Origin: Lepeophtheirus salmonis | Lineage: Eukaryota; Arthropoda; Copepoda; Siphonostomatoida; Caligidae | NCBI RefSeq assembly: GCF_016086655.4 | Contig: NC_052136.2 | Location: forward strand, 40,850,492 to 40,914,491 | Length of the DNA stretch: 64,000 nt | Reading direction: 5' to 3' | Shown here: positions 22,979 through 33,737 of the stretch, piece by piece | How the letters are laid out: each line of letters opens with the position of its first letter | Numbering within the stretch: the stretch's first letter is position 1 | Notes under the pieces: model-generated | Told to the model about the DNA's origin: nothing | Database searches by the model: none | Seen by the model: only the letters and a program-made list of their open reading frames with translations | Position numbers and translations under genes: made by a program

Positions 22979-24216
22979 GATATAGCATTGAATGCAAAGA
23001 TGATTATCCCCTCGGCAGCTTTTGATAGATTTCATTTTTATAATTATGATACACCTGATAACTACTAAATTCGTTGCAACTTAATAATGAATAAACCACG
23101 TTGAACAAATGGGATAAATCTTATTCAATTAGTAATTTAAAATTGGTTTGTACTAGTCGAAGTTAATACCATTATGACTAAATGATCAGAAATTGCATTC
23201 ACTCATGTCTCCTTTCGATAATAATGTTCTTGCTTTTCTAAAAAATATAAGGCCATTCAATCAAATTTAGATCTGGGGGCAAAAATTTAGTATTTGAAAT
23301 ATTTTCAAAAAAACCGAGCCCCCAAAGCGCCCCTGGGGACGCACCTGATAAAGCAAATCATTCAATTATTCTTCATTTGATCAAAGAAAAAAACAACATA
23401 TTTTGGTAAAAACTTGATATATTTTGACTGTTCTAATTCGTATAATTCATTAGCTTTAAAAATTATATAAATCATTTATTATCTTCTTAGCTATTTACCA
23501 TGATTACAAGTTCTGTTTTACAACCGCATGATGCATTCCTTTATTTGGATACCAAATTAATATTAAATTGAGAATGTGTTCTACTGGCATCAAAGTGCAA
23601 GAATATATCCTTGAATTGAAGATTGCAATTCACGACAAAGGGTGTTGGGCTTTTCTATAAATTTAAGATACAAACATTTAATACCTCGAAAATTATTGAA
23701 ATGATTATAAGAAAATTTATCTGTCCATCGTTAGTCATAATAGCTAAAGATGAATAAATTATTTAATAAATGTAATTTAGCGGGGAATATACAAATGGTG
23801 TATTTCTACGACAAAATTAAAATAAATTGAAAAAAACAGAAAAACAAACTTAAAAATATGTCAATATATCAAGGTTACATTCAAATCTATATCCTTTTGT
23901 TAAAGAAAACATAGCCATCCAGAGAGGGATATTTCATTTGTTATTCGTATCATATTAAATAAGAATTAATAGAAAACTGGCAAATTTAGGGTTTATTGGT
24001 AAAAACACAGAGCCTTCGATAGGGACTATCTATAGATTATTTATTCCTTTAAGAATGATGAATATTTCTTAGATTCAATTAAGCTAGCAGAGTGGTAAAA
24101 GAGCACCAAAAAAGATACGTCCCAGCTCCCGTGAAGCCTTCTCCTAAAAAGAACTAAATACAAGTAATATATTTTTGAATCAAGTTAAAAACGGCTCATA
24201 AATCAATGGTTTAATC

Positions 24217-24248
24217 AAGGTAAATAGAATTTTATTTCTACTAACCTT
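24217..24248. repeat. 32-bp palindromic insertion in the right MULE repeat
   Basis: The palindrome AAGGTAAATAGAA...TTTCTACTAACCTT is absent from the same place in the left repeat, which reads ATCAAAGTTTTACTGTC (complement) without a break. Similar palindromes with AAGGTTAATAG arms occur at 28374-28401, with half copies at about 28476-28490 and 12562-12577. Confidence 0.6.
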
Positions 24249-24739
24249 GGGTTTACTGTCATACCATTGGGCAACGAAAAGGATTGAGAATGTAAATCCT
24301 TTTTAAAGATCCTATTCCTAGAGGACTAAGATGACCCTCGCTGAAATAAATATTACTCAAATGAATGCACGCCGATTATACTTGATTTATTTTTTTTAAA
24401 GGAGAGATTTTGTCAAAAGGTCCTGAAAAAATAGGTGCTATTGCAGTGAAAATGAAGCATAAATACGTACTAAATTGTGAGTATGCACATATCTCTACTA
24501 TATGGATGGCGGACTTCAAAACTTACAACTCAGAGTGTGGCCTACCGTGCATTCAATAATATAAACTCTAGTTTGTAATTTACCTGATTTAAACTGTGAA
24601 ATAAGTTATAATGAACATTTTTTTCATTAACAAAGATAAATTTATTTAATAGGAACTATTAAAATAAGGCATACTTCAAATAGACAATAAGTAAGAATTC
24701 AAAATAAAAATCATGTGAAACAGCATAGTAAATATAATT

Positions 24740-26185
24740 CACTTTATGTTGAAGAGGAGATAACCCTTCCTAGTGCTGTTGTGTGGGTGAGGTATTGAGG
24801 TTTGGAACTTACCACAACAAAGGAGCTTAGTTTGGAATTCTTTTTAGCTGGGTGGTTGTCAACCGATACAGCAACATCAATGAATCTGATTTAATAAAGA
24901 GTCTTCATGATGGGAGTGTATTGATTATATATAAATTCTGCATTCATTTTTGCCAGTGGGACGAGTGAAACCACATTCATATACTTTCCTCCAGCAGACT
25001 TGATCATGAATGTGAAAACTGTTTTGGTAGTTTGATTGTCCTTACAACCAAGGAACTTGCCTCTCACAAACTCAACTCTTTGTGCTGAGTACACTTCATC
25101 AATCATGAGAGTAATATTGAGTTCTCTGCTATCCAGGTCTTTTATCCTTGCTCAGAGATATTTAACAGTTGAAACAGGCAATCCAGTCTCTTTAGTCACT
25201 ACACTTGACATTTAACAAATAGATTTTGTTATAGAAGGCTGTGCTTACGTTTTGCCATAGGAGACGAACACAGAGAAGACCTGGTAAGTATCTCCTAGCT
25301 TTGGGCTCTTAAGAGTAGCGTCATCTGCTCCGTGATAAAAGATAGCTTTGATAATTGAACTGGCTCCAAGTCTGAATATTGGAATAGTCTACGCAAGAAG
25401 GTCATGATGACTTCATATGCCTCATTGTTCTTCAATTCCTCCTTCATCCAATATATGCAGTTATGTTGATTACTTCCGTAAGAGATTTAATCTTCCCCTG
25501 TGATTTTGTGATTAGACAGTGGGAAATTGCACTTTTTTTAATCCTGTGATGATCTTTAAAAGCTTTGAAGGTGAGGGCATCTTCTATTTCAAGGCCCTTG
25601 TTGCTTCAGGCTTGACTAAGGATAATTTTTGAGGGGACTGTCCCCTGAGATAACTTCTTATATACCTCCTGAGTTGTTTCAACGCCTTCTTTCATGAACA
25701 TCTCAATCCCAAAGGCATTTTAACGTTCATAGTCGAGTTGGAACCTTTGACTGACTGATACTGCTCTGGTAGGTCTAGGATTGCTGGAGGGGAGGAGAGG
25801 TACGACGGAAGATTGTCCACACTGACAGAACAGTGTCATCTTTAAACCCCTACAAATTAATAATTAATTTTTAAATTAGCTAATAAGTAATACAAGTCTG
25901 TTCAGTCTTACCTTTGTTTTAGATCTACGTATAGTTGGTACCCATGGCCATATTGCTTGTCGACCGACTTGGTGATGAAGTCATCATCTGTGAAATGGAG
26001 GCTGCAGTACTTTTAGTTATTTTCTAAATTGTGACTTGGCTTTTTTTGTTAACTTTTGATCCTGAAATGGCTTTTTCCCACTTTGATTGGAGCTCTTGAT
26101 TTGGGCCACATTGAAGCATGGAAATCTGTGAAAACTGGTGCAAGGGTTCTTGGGAGTGCCGTCATCCAGGGGAACACATTCTTTG
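24740..26185 (-). pseudogene. P-element-type (THAP) transposase remnant, copy 1
   Basis: Reading leftward, a THAP domain is recognisable at about 26185-25960: CVPLDDGTPKNPCTSFHRFP, then after a frameshift KYCSLHFTDDDFI. A poorly readable middle follows. From 25210 comes the RNase H-like transposase core: VTKETGLPVSTVKYL, stop, ARIKDLDSRELNITLMIDEV with the first acidic catalytic position, then FVRGKFLGCKDNQTTKTVFT and FMIKSAGGKYMNVVSLVPLA, and after another stop VAVSVDNHPAKK with the second. The longest open piece is 24891-25106. This order matches THAP-containing P-type transposases (THAP9-like). At least two stops and several frameshifts make it dead. Confidence 0.8.
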
Positions 26186-28264
26186 AAGCAGCGATGATTC
26201 GATCACCTCATCAAGATAAATAAGCATTTTAGTTAATACTTTTTACCAATAACAAAAGAAACAAGCTAAATTTCTAGGCCACCTTCTGGTACCGGCGTTC
26301 GTTGCTTATTCTAAGATAGCAGTAGTCCCTATGGGCTATGATTTATGAATTATGATGAATTAAGAGCGTCCTTGGTATGCACTTCATTGAACCCACCTTA
26401 ATAACTTCTTTTTGACTCACAAAACCTATAGACGCTAGTAGGTACGACTTTGAATTCCATTAGTACAGCAGTCAGCAGAAGGAGAGAGGTAAGAAAAGTG
26501 AGGAGTTAGAACTATGGTCATTTGGATGGATTCCTACGTAATAATCGGATATATGGATCCATATCCATCCATCCTTCCCGTTGATAGGAATATCCAATGC
26601 ATATGCTTGCTGATCTCGACTCTTAACGGGAAATCTCTTGGACTTGACTGAAAAAGTGCTTCACTCTTTGGATCTCATCTCCTTTAATGGAAGGATCGTT
26701 AATTGTGCAAGTGCCTCTTAATGTCAGTCAATTGTGATTATTTCTGATCTTATTAATCAATGTCTCTATACATAAATTCATCAATATCTTCTACGGAATC
26801 ATCGTATACTTCTACATATAAGAACTAAGGAGTTCCATAAAACGACATAAAGACCCAGTTAGGAACAGAGAGAGTTCTCTTCCTCCATCCACAGCTCCTT
26901 CTTTGAAATTAATGAAGGCCGAACTCTGCTTTGTCTCCTACTCTAAGAAAACTATTCCATTAAGGATCTTTCAGTGTCCTTGATGTATATAACGCAGAAA
27001 TCACTCATCTCTATCACATTTATAAGTTGGACTTTGTTATATACAGTCTATAAGGATAATTATAAAGGCTGGACACTTTAATCTCACGCCTAATTTCATT
27101 ATTACTACTGAGTATATTTTGTCATTCGGAATCAAGTGCAAGATGATTATAGACTCGAAAAGATAATGTGTCTCAATATTTTGGTGTACAACGCATATTC
27201 TATTCTGATATTATATATAAATAGTTCTTTGAAACTGGAGAGTTCCTCAAAAAGAAATAATTCCCGAATGAGTTACTCAGGTAGGAAAAAAGAGTGCATT
27301 TCTCATCCACAGCTCCTTTGTTGAAACTCTTGAAGCCTGTTCCTTCCAAAGTCGATTTTTTCGTCTCTTTTTCTGAGAAAAATATTTCATTGTAAGAGTC
27401 CCTCAGTTTCCTTGATGTATATAAAGCAGAAATCCCTTGGAAAAAAGTAGAAGTCAATCTTAGACTCTGAATGAATATGCAGCCTTTTTTCTCGATAATT
27501 TCGTCTGCATTACTTATAATATTTTTCCGTTATCTGCATAAATAGATTTTGTGAATTGTTGAGTGTTAAGTGAAATTTTGACAACAAATTATAAGTAACC
27601 TCTTAACTTCTTCAGACTAGCAATTTCAAAACTGAGTTAGTCTTAATCATCTTCTAAAAAACTTAATTGCTTATCACCATATTGGAATGTTACCCCCATG
27701 AAGATTTAGAATTTTCACACTAATGAAGATTATTAATAAATGTTTCCCATAAAACAGTTCTTATATTTAATTATTAGTTATTCTAAAATACTCATTAATG
27801 ACTTAGATACCGACGTTCAAACTATATATAGTAATTCAATTACTGCTTAACGAAATGAGGGGCGACATCTAACAAAAATGCTTTGAATGATATTTTCACA
27901 TTTATCACAGATAGAATGTATATTTATAACTACAATACTAATTATGCTATTATTATATAAAACAAAATAATAATAATGTTTAGTGATGAAATAAAATTGC
28001 ACCGACACAATACTGTCTAATATAATATTATATCATGGCAGTGATATCATGAAAATGTTAAAGGTAATATAATGTATCAGTATCACTCTCACGTACTCAG
28101 CGCAAATTTTTTAGTCAAAAACATTTTTATTTCAGTTCAAGATGTTGTCTTGGTGGAAGATATATTAATTGTAGCACGTGACTTCACATAGATTTTCTTA
28201 TGCTGTTGAAATAGAAATGGTTTAATATTGTACAAAGTCAATTAGGTTTTGCCATTTTGATTTG
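26186..28264. repeat. Non-coding DNA with a dispersed repeat (about 26440-27520) shared with 45590-46210
   Basis: Two related stretches, near 26860-27000 and 27240-27440, share GGAACAGAGAGAG or AGAGTT, CATCCACAGCTCCTT, TCTAAGAAAA, TCCTTGATGTATATAA and GCAGAAATC, and both resemble 45905-46025. The segment TTTTCTCGATAATTTCGTCTGCATT occurs near 27487 and 46185. The small ORFs here have no domain. No gene is evident up to the cluster at 28.6 kb. Confidence 0.5.
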
Positions 28265-28297
28265 GTATTTTTTATGGTTCAAAACCATAAAAAATAC
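28265..28297. repeat. Perfect 15-bp hairpin
   Basis: GTATTTTTTATGGTT, loop CAA, AACCATAAAAAATAC. It lies about 320 bp upstream of the glutaredoxin-like gene. Role unknown. Confidence 0.7.
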
Positions 28298-28373
28298 TCA
28301 TCCCCCTACATGAGGCTTAGTGATTGACCCTTGCTTCACTCCAGATATTAGAAAAACTCAATGGCTCTGGTTC

Positions 28374-28490
28374 AAGGTTAATAGCAATTTCTATTAACAT
28401 TGGGACTAACCATGTATAAACTATAATGAACCGGTACTCTAAACCCACGGTTCGGTAAGAACCACGGTAGATCATATTTCTATTAACCTT
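28374..28490. repeat. AAGGTTAATAG palindrome and nearby half copy (possible MITE)
   Basis: Palindrome AAGGTTAATAG/CTATTAACATT at 28374-28401, and the single arm ATTTCTATTAACCTT at 28476-28490. The outer arms also form an inverted pair about 115 bp apart. Same microrepeat as in the MULE right end. Confidence 0.45.
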
Positions 28491-28614
28491 GGCTTTGGTT
28501 TACATTTACATAAAACGTCGATATGATGACGTCATAATACTGTACGAAGTTGGGGGATTTATATGTTCAATTTTATTTGTTCATTTAATGTCAGACTGAG
28601 TGGGTAAATACCAA

Positions 28615-29044
28615 ATGGGTCTAGTTTCCATCCTTCTCTTTAGTCAGCGGTGTTTATCTCGGTTGTCGTAAGATATTTTTCGACGTTTTTTGGGTGTATG
28701 TAGTTCCTTTGTTTCCTTTAGCTCTCAAAGCCGCAAAGTGTTGACACTTTATAGCAAAGAGGATTGCACACTCTGTGAAGAGGCCAAAGAAGATCTTCTG
28801 GCTTCAGGACTTGACGTCGAATTGAAAGAAGTAGACATCACTGAGCCAGGTTCTGAATTACTATTCCAAATTCATTTTATTTCTACTTACTCCAATATTT
28901 TATTTCTTATCTTATATTCTAGAGAATAGCAAGTGGTTCGGTCTCTATCGCTACGAAATCCCCGTCTTTTACCTTGAAGATAAATTTCTCTCAAAGAACT
29001 TTTTAGATTTAAAGGAATTAGAAAAGCGCCTGTCTCAATCATGA
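28615..29044 (+). CDS. C5orf63-like glutaredoxin-fold protein (3 exons)
   Basis: Exons 28615-28667, 28722-28849 and 28923-29044 give 100 residues. The introns are 54 bp (GTAAGA...TTTAG) and 73 bp (GTTCTG...TCTAG; a weaker donor) and the frame is kept. The core reads KVLTLYSKEDCTLCEEAKED, KEVDITEPENSKWFGLYRYE and IPVFYLEDKF, matching the small DUF836/glutaredoxin-like family (human C5orf63, yeast YDR286C) with a CxxC redox pair, the DIT motif and the cis-proline block IPVF. The N-terminus MGLVSILLFSQRCLSRLSS is hydrophobic/basic and could be a mitochondrial presequence. The ATG choice is inferred: the exon with the CxxC has no in-frame ATG of its own, while this exon supplies one with a good donor. 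The stop overlaps the ATG of DNAJC17 (ATGA). Confidence 0.85.
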
Positions 29045-29904
29045 TACCTCAAGATGATCTGTATGCTCTTCTCGATATCACCATTGATGCTACGGTAGAA
29101 GTTATTCGTAGTGCTTATCGTAAAAAAGCTTTAAAATGCCATCCAGATAAAAACCCCGACAATCCTAAGGCTATTGAAACCTTTCATCGCCTCTCAGAAG
29201 CTCTTAAGATACTAACAGATACTGAGGCACGAAAAGCCTACGATAATGTTATTAAAGCAAAACAGGCCGCACTAGTACGACACAAAAAGCTAGATGCTAA
29301 GAGACAAAAACTCAAAGAGGATTTGGAAAGAAGAGAAAAAGAGGCAGAAGAACGAGTTTTAGTTCAAAAGAGGCAATCCCATGAAGAAAAACTGGCTACA
29401 GAAATTGAGCGTTTGCGTGAAGAAGGATCCAAAGAACTTCAGGAGGAACAAGAACTTATGAAATCCCAATTGTTCAATCTGTCAGATTCAGAGCCATATA
29501 ATTCTACTACACCTTCTTCAACTGATAAAATAAAACTAAAGTGGAAGAAAGAAGATGAGCGCTACAATAAAGAGTCTTTAGAGAAAATATTTTTTAAATA
29601 TGGCGACATTCAAAACATCATCGTATTAGGAAAATCAGCATTGATTGAGATGAAAGATTCAAATGCTGCTTCCATTGCCGCCAAAATTGAGACTGGATAT
29701 ATGGATAATCCTCTAAAAATAAAAATTGTCTCAGAGAATGACAAGAAATCTACTACACCTCAAGTCATGCCTTTTGAAACCCCTCAAACAGCTTCCACGC
29801 TGCAGAGTGATAATGACTATGAAACTTTAGTGATGAGAAAATTAAGACAAGCAGAAGAAAGAAAGAAATTAATAAAAGAAATGATAAAAAACGATGAAAT
29901 ATAA
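29041..29904 (+). CDS. DNAJC17: DNAJC17, J-domain protein with RRM
   Basis: An intronless ORF of 287 residues. Residues 5-70 form a J domain with LYALLDI, AYRKKALKCHPDKNP (HPD at 34-36) and LTDTEARKAYD. A long charged coiled coil follows (about 75-145, EIERLREEGSKELQEEQEL), then an RRM-like fold (about 165-230, LKLKWKKEDERYN..., ETGYMDNPLKI), and a C-terminal motif DNDYETLVMRKLRQAEERKK. This is the full architecture of DNAJC17 (human about 304 residues). The family is tied to pre-mRNA splicing and is related to yeast Cwc23, which works with the Ntr1 spliceosome-disassembly complex. The next gene, TFIP11, is the Ntr1 homologue. The ATG overlaps the stop of the upstream gene by four bases, and no polyadenylation hexamer is seen before TFIP11. 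Confidence 0.95.
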   Translation: MIPQDDLYALLDITIDATVEVIRSAYRKKALKCHPDKNPDNPKAIETFHRLSEALKILTDTEARKAYDNVIKAKQAALVRHKKLDAKRQKLKEDLERREKEAEERVLVQKRQSHEEKLATEIERLREEGSKELQEEQELMKSQLFNLSDSEPYNSTTPSSTDKIKLKWKKEDERYNKESLEKIFFKYGDIQNIIVLGKSALIEMKDSNAASIAAKIETGYMDNPLKIKIVSENDKKSTTPQVMPFETPQTASTLQSDNDYETLVMRKLRQAEERKKLIKEMIKNDEI

Positions 29905-29944
29905 AATTCTTAGTTTACTTGAATTCATAAAGAAATATTAAACT

Positions 29945-29956
29945 ATTGTTTTGCAG
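29945..29956 (+). promoter_or_regulatory. Splice acceptor 3 nt before the TFIP11 ATG (possible trans-splice site)
   Basis: TTGTTTTGCAG (AG at 29955-29956) with a T-rich tract, followed by ATC and the ATG at 29960. It lies inside the 55-bp gap after DNAJC17. It could accept a spliced leader or the 5' exon of a cis-spliced TFIP11 transcript. Confidence 0.55.
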
Positions 29957-29959
29957 ATC

Positions 29960-32407
29960 ATGGCTAATGAGGAAGAGGTGATGCCATTTGAAATTACCGA
30001 TCAGGATCTTGATGATGAACTTAATTATGAAAATAGGAGGCGGCCAAGGCGGAGTAAACATTCAGCTATTTACGGGATATGGGCTGATAAATCTGATGAT
30101 GAATCCGAAAATGAATTAGATTTTGGGAAGAAAAAAAAAACTCGAAATTTAGCTTATAGTGGGCCAATTGGTTTTGTGTCTGCTGGAATTCAAAAAAAGG
30201 GAGATGAAGATGATAAAAAAGGAAAAGATGAAGAAAAAGAAGACTCGCCACCACCTCCGGACTCAGACTCAGATGAAGAAGTCAATAAACGACCTTCATT
30301 TGGTCGTGGTGGTGGTGGCAGAAAAAAAGAGAAATACGAAGTTCGAGGTGGGGAAATTGCTGGTCTGCGTTCAAGTACTTATAACCCTAATGTATCTTTG
30401 GGAAGAGGTTTTGGAGATTGGGAGAAGCACACAAAGGAATAGGAGCCAAGTTATTGCTACAAATGGGTTATCAAGCAGGAAAAGGTCTAGGGAAAGATCT
30501 ACAAGGTAGGCACAGTATCATTGAAGCTTTTCAAAGAAAAGGGAAAGGTGCTATCGGAGCTTACGGAAAAGAAGGAAATCGGCCCAAAAAAGTCCATTCT
30601 GATGAAGAAAACGAGTATCAAAGAAGTAAATCTCATTGGAGGAAAGAGGGAATCTCTAACAATTCTAAAGTTAAATATGTGTACAAAAGTATAGATCAAG
30701 TTCTCGACGAAGGGAAATGGAGAAAAGTAAATAATGATGAGGATGAAAATGCCTCAGAAATCAAATCTCGAACTAAAGTTATCGACATGACAGGAAAAGA
30801 GTCTCGCATTCTGAGTGGTTATCATGCTATTGCTTCCTCTAAGCATGTTCCTGACGAAGATGTCGAAATGAATACTGAGTTATCTAAAATACCCTCTGCA
30901 ATGCATTTTGAACTTCCTGAATTGATGCATAATCTGAATATGTTAGTGGACATGTGTGAAGAAAACATCATTTCTTCAGATCGTAAAGTTAAATATCATA
31001 AAGATAGGATCGAAGTATTAACTGTCGAGGAGGAAAAGTTGAGTTCTATAGTTAATAAAGAATCGAGTGAAATTCATATCCTGAACAAAATCCTAGATGC
31101 ACTTGATACGATCGAAGAAAGGCATTCCAAGGGTAATCTCTCGTCAGAAGACTCTCTCCAATTATTCACTGAGTTAAAAACCAACTTTACTAAAGATTAC
31201 ATTCGTTATGAAATCCCTTATATCGCCTCTACTGTTGTCAACCCGATTTTAAAAAAGGAATTGAGTGTATGGAATCCTTTAATTTCCTCCGGTAGTGAAA
31301 AAATCCGTAATAATTTTAATTGTTGGAAAAACGTTCTTTGCATAAATCCTGAAGCTAATTCGCCTGAAGAGGATCCTTATTATTCTATTCTTTGGGAGAG
31401 TTGGATGCCTAAAGTGAGAACCACAGTGAATATTTGGCAAGCCAAAGTTGCTCCTGATGCACTAATAAACTTTCTGTCCTCTTGGTTTGTTTCTCTCGTT
31501 CCAAAATGGATGGAGGACAATATTTTGCTCCAACTCGTTTTGCCTAAAATTCAAAATGATGTTAATGTTTGGAATCCTCAAACAGATACTGTTCCTATTC
31601 ATTCCTGGCTTCATCCATGGCTTCCCTCTTTTGAGTAATAATTTGAGATAGTTTATCCAACAATCAGAAATAAATTGGGCAATGCATTGTCTAACTGGGA
31701 TCCCTCTGATAGGTCTGCCAAATTAATTCTCTTACCATGGAAAGAAGTTTTCTCCAAAGGTTCAATGCATGCGTTTCTAATAAAATATGTATTACCAAAA
31801 TTAGAGATATCCATCCAAAAATTAATTATTAATCCCCATCAACAAGATTTAGCTCCTTGGAATGCTGTCATGGAGTGGGTGGATATGTTACCTCCCAATG
31901 TCATTGTCGGTTTATTGGAAAACATTTCTTCCCTAAATGGCTTCAAGTGTTGGCCACATGGCTGAATCATCGTCCTAATTATAATGAGGTTACCAAGTGG
32001 TATGAAGGATGGAAGTCTATTTTTTCCCAGAAATACTGGTGCATCAGCAAATAAAGCACCAATTTGGTATGGCGTTGGATATGATGAGCCGGTCTGTTGG
32101 AGGAGTTAGTATAGCTGGTACACCTAACATACCAATAAGTCAACCTTCTCGTCCAAAAATGACTCAACCTCCTCAAACTATTCGTCAACCTATTCCTATG
32201 GGATTTAGAGACCTCGTTGCCAAAAGATGTGAGGAAAATGGAGTACTATTTGTCCCTGTCATGCCCAATCGATTCAAGGAAGGAAAACAAATATACAGAT
32301 GTGGAAGTCTCAATATCTATCTTGATAGAAATGTGATATTTGTTCAGGAGCCAAATAAGGACGTTTGGGTACCTACATCACTAAATGTATTAATGGACAA
32401 TGCTTAA
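29960..32407 (+). CDS. TFIP11: TFIP11 (Ntr1/STIP family), spliceosome disassembly factor; frame broken in this sequence
   Basis: About 815 codons without introns cover the whole family: the N-terminal TIP domain (FEITDQDLDDELN), an acidic/basic linker, the G-patch (WEKHTK / GAKLLLQMGYQAGKGLGKDL), VIDMTGKESRIL, the GCFC domain (VWNPQTDTVPIHSWLHPWLP; SDRSAKLILLPWKEVF), HFFPKWLQVLATWL, and the C-terminal end FVQEPNKDVWVPTSLNVLMD. TFIP11 activates the DHX15 helicase to release the lariat intron. The frame is interrupted at about 30435 (one G short), 31629-31644 (two compensating T changes creating TAATAA), 31919-31922 (one A short) and 32020-32025 (one T short). All lie in homopolymer runs while the protein between them is well kept, so sequencing error is likelier than decay. 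The start is the ATG at 29960. Confidence 0.92.
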
Positions 32408-33737
32408 CATTAAACTATTATATAATGCCACGATATATTTTTGTCAATGTAGTTACTTCTTCATATTTATAACTCGAGTTTCCATAAGATATTATTTCTG
32501 TATCTGTCGATTGGATGATATTTGTATGTAATGTTTGTTGAGTATTTTAATGTATTCGTAGAACATTTGGATATTTCTTTCAAAAATATGGATAATATCG
32601 TATCTGGCCATAAGTCATAACTGATTTAAGGCAGAGGGTACAAATGAATGAAAACCATGGATTACATATGACAAACAATGGATAGAAACGCAACCCCGTT
32701 AATATGCCTTTCAAATAAATAACAAATTAGTATTCTATTATCTTATTAAATTGAGTTCGTTATTTAATTTTTCAATTCGTTGGGGAAGGAATCTGTGATA
32801 ATCTCCTGGTGATAGGTATATTACTCATGTATACACTTTTTTGAGGTATGGTTTGATAGAAAAGGAAATTTATGTAAAAGATAAGCCTAAATCTGTGTAC
32901 GTACGGTATTAAATTATGATGCCACATGACACTATTAAAAAATGAAAGAAGCTTTTTTTTAAATTGAAAATAGATGTTTTTTTGTTCAGAGACTCTTAGC
33001 TTCAAGAATATTAAATCCAGAATGTTTAAAAATATCTCATTTGATAGCTGAAGGTTTGAACTTTTATTTAAAAAAAGAATTCTCTCAAAATGCTCTATAT
33101 TGTTGTCAATTTGGGTGAAGGTCATCACAATCATAAGGGTAAAGATCATTTTTGAATTGATCTTAATTAAAAGAAAAGTTCATCAAAATTTGTATACTAT
33201 AAAGAACAAGGGAGGAAAGAAAGATAGAGGTCGCGCTAAAATTAAATCTCTCTTGAGATTTGAAAAACGGGATCGGTTTCCATCAATGAAAAAGTGTGCA
33301 TGAGTGGGAAGGAATCTCTAGCAACGAAACATCCACTGATAATTTCTCAAATTTTTGATTCGAAAAAATTTAATTTTCTCTGAATAGTTTTTTCAAATTT
33401 TGTTTAGGATATTAAATTTTTTTGTGAACAGCTGTGGATTTTTGAAACTTTTTTCTTAGAAATTTAATATTTGAAATTTAATTTTTTTTCCAAAAAATTT
33501 TAATTTTTCAATATTTTTCAAAAATATTATAAAACCAAGCCCCCAAAAAAAAAAAAAAAAAAAATACATATATTGGTGCGGACGCCCCAGTTTATCCTTT
33601 TACTATTATGCCCCCCTGAGAAAAATACCAAAAACTACTACTATGATTAAAATATAGTACTATGCACTTTACTTATAAGTAACCATGTAAGCAGCCATTC
33701 TTTAAATTGTAATTATTTCCAAGTTTCAAAATAGTGT
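32408..33737. other. Intergenic; dispersed repeat at 32985-33180 and a C/A-run element end at about 33535-33595
   Basis: Beyond the TFIP11 stop there are AATAAA-like hexamers near 32710. The piece 32985-33180 is the partner of 11600-11810. A-rich filler ending GCCCCC + A-run + GGTGCGGACGCCCCAG near 33535-33592 looks like a hAT-type terminus. The minus-strand ORF 32772-33149 is not recognisable. Confidence 0.4.

Larger units (their letters stand above)
20820..24320 (-). mobile_element. Mutator-like (MULE) DNA transposon with about 270-300 bp terminal inverted repeats
   Basis: The left repeat 20820-21089 and the right repeat 24018-24320 are reverse complements over nearly their whole length. 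Shared blocks include TAGGAATA.GATCTTT at the outer tips, GGATTTACATTCTC, GGAGAAGGCTTCACGGG, CCACTCTGCTAGCTT and the inner end GATAG(T/G). Long inverted repeats and a FLYWCH-MULE transposase between them identify a Mutator-like element of about 3.5 kb. The 9-bp flanks do not match, so a target duplication is not visible. The right repeat carries an extra 32-bp palindrome. Confidence 0.85.

Noticed and set aside
30066..30509. Overlapping ORFs on both strands in the TFIP11 N-terminal part
   Set aside because: They mirror the Lys/Glu/Gly-rich TFIP11 segment and have no conservation of their own.
29960..32407. Calling TFIP11 a pseudogene
   Set aside because: All breaks are in homopolymers and the protein between them is well kept; sequencing error explains it better.
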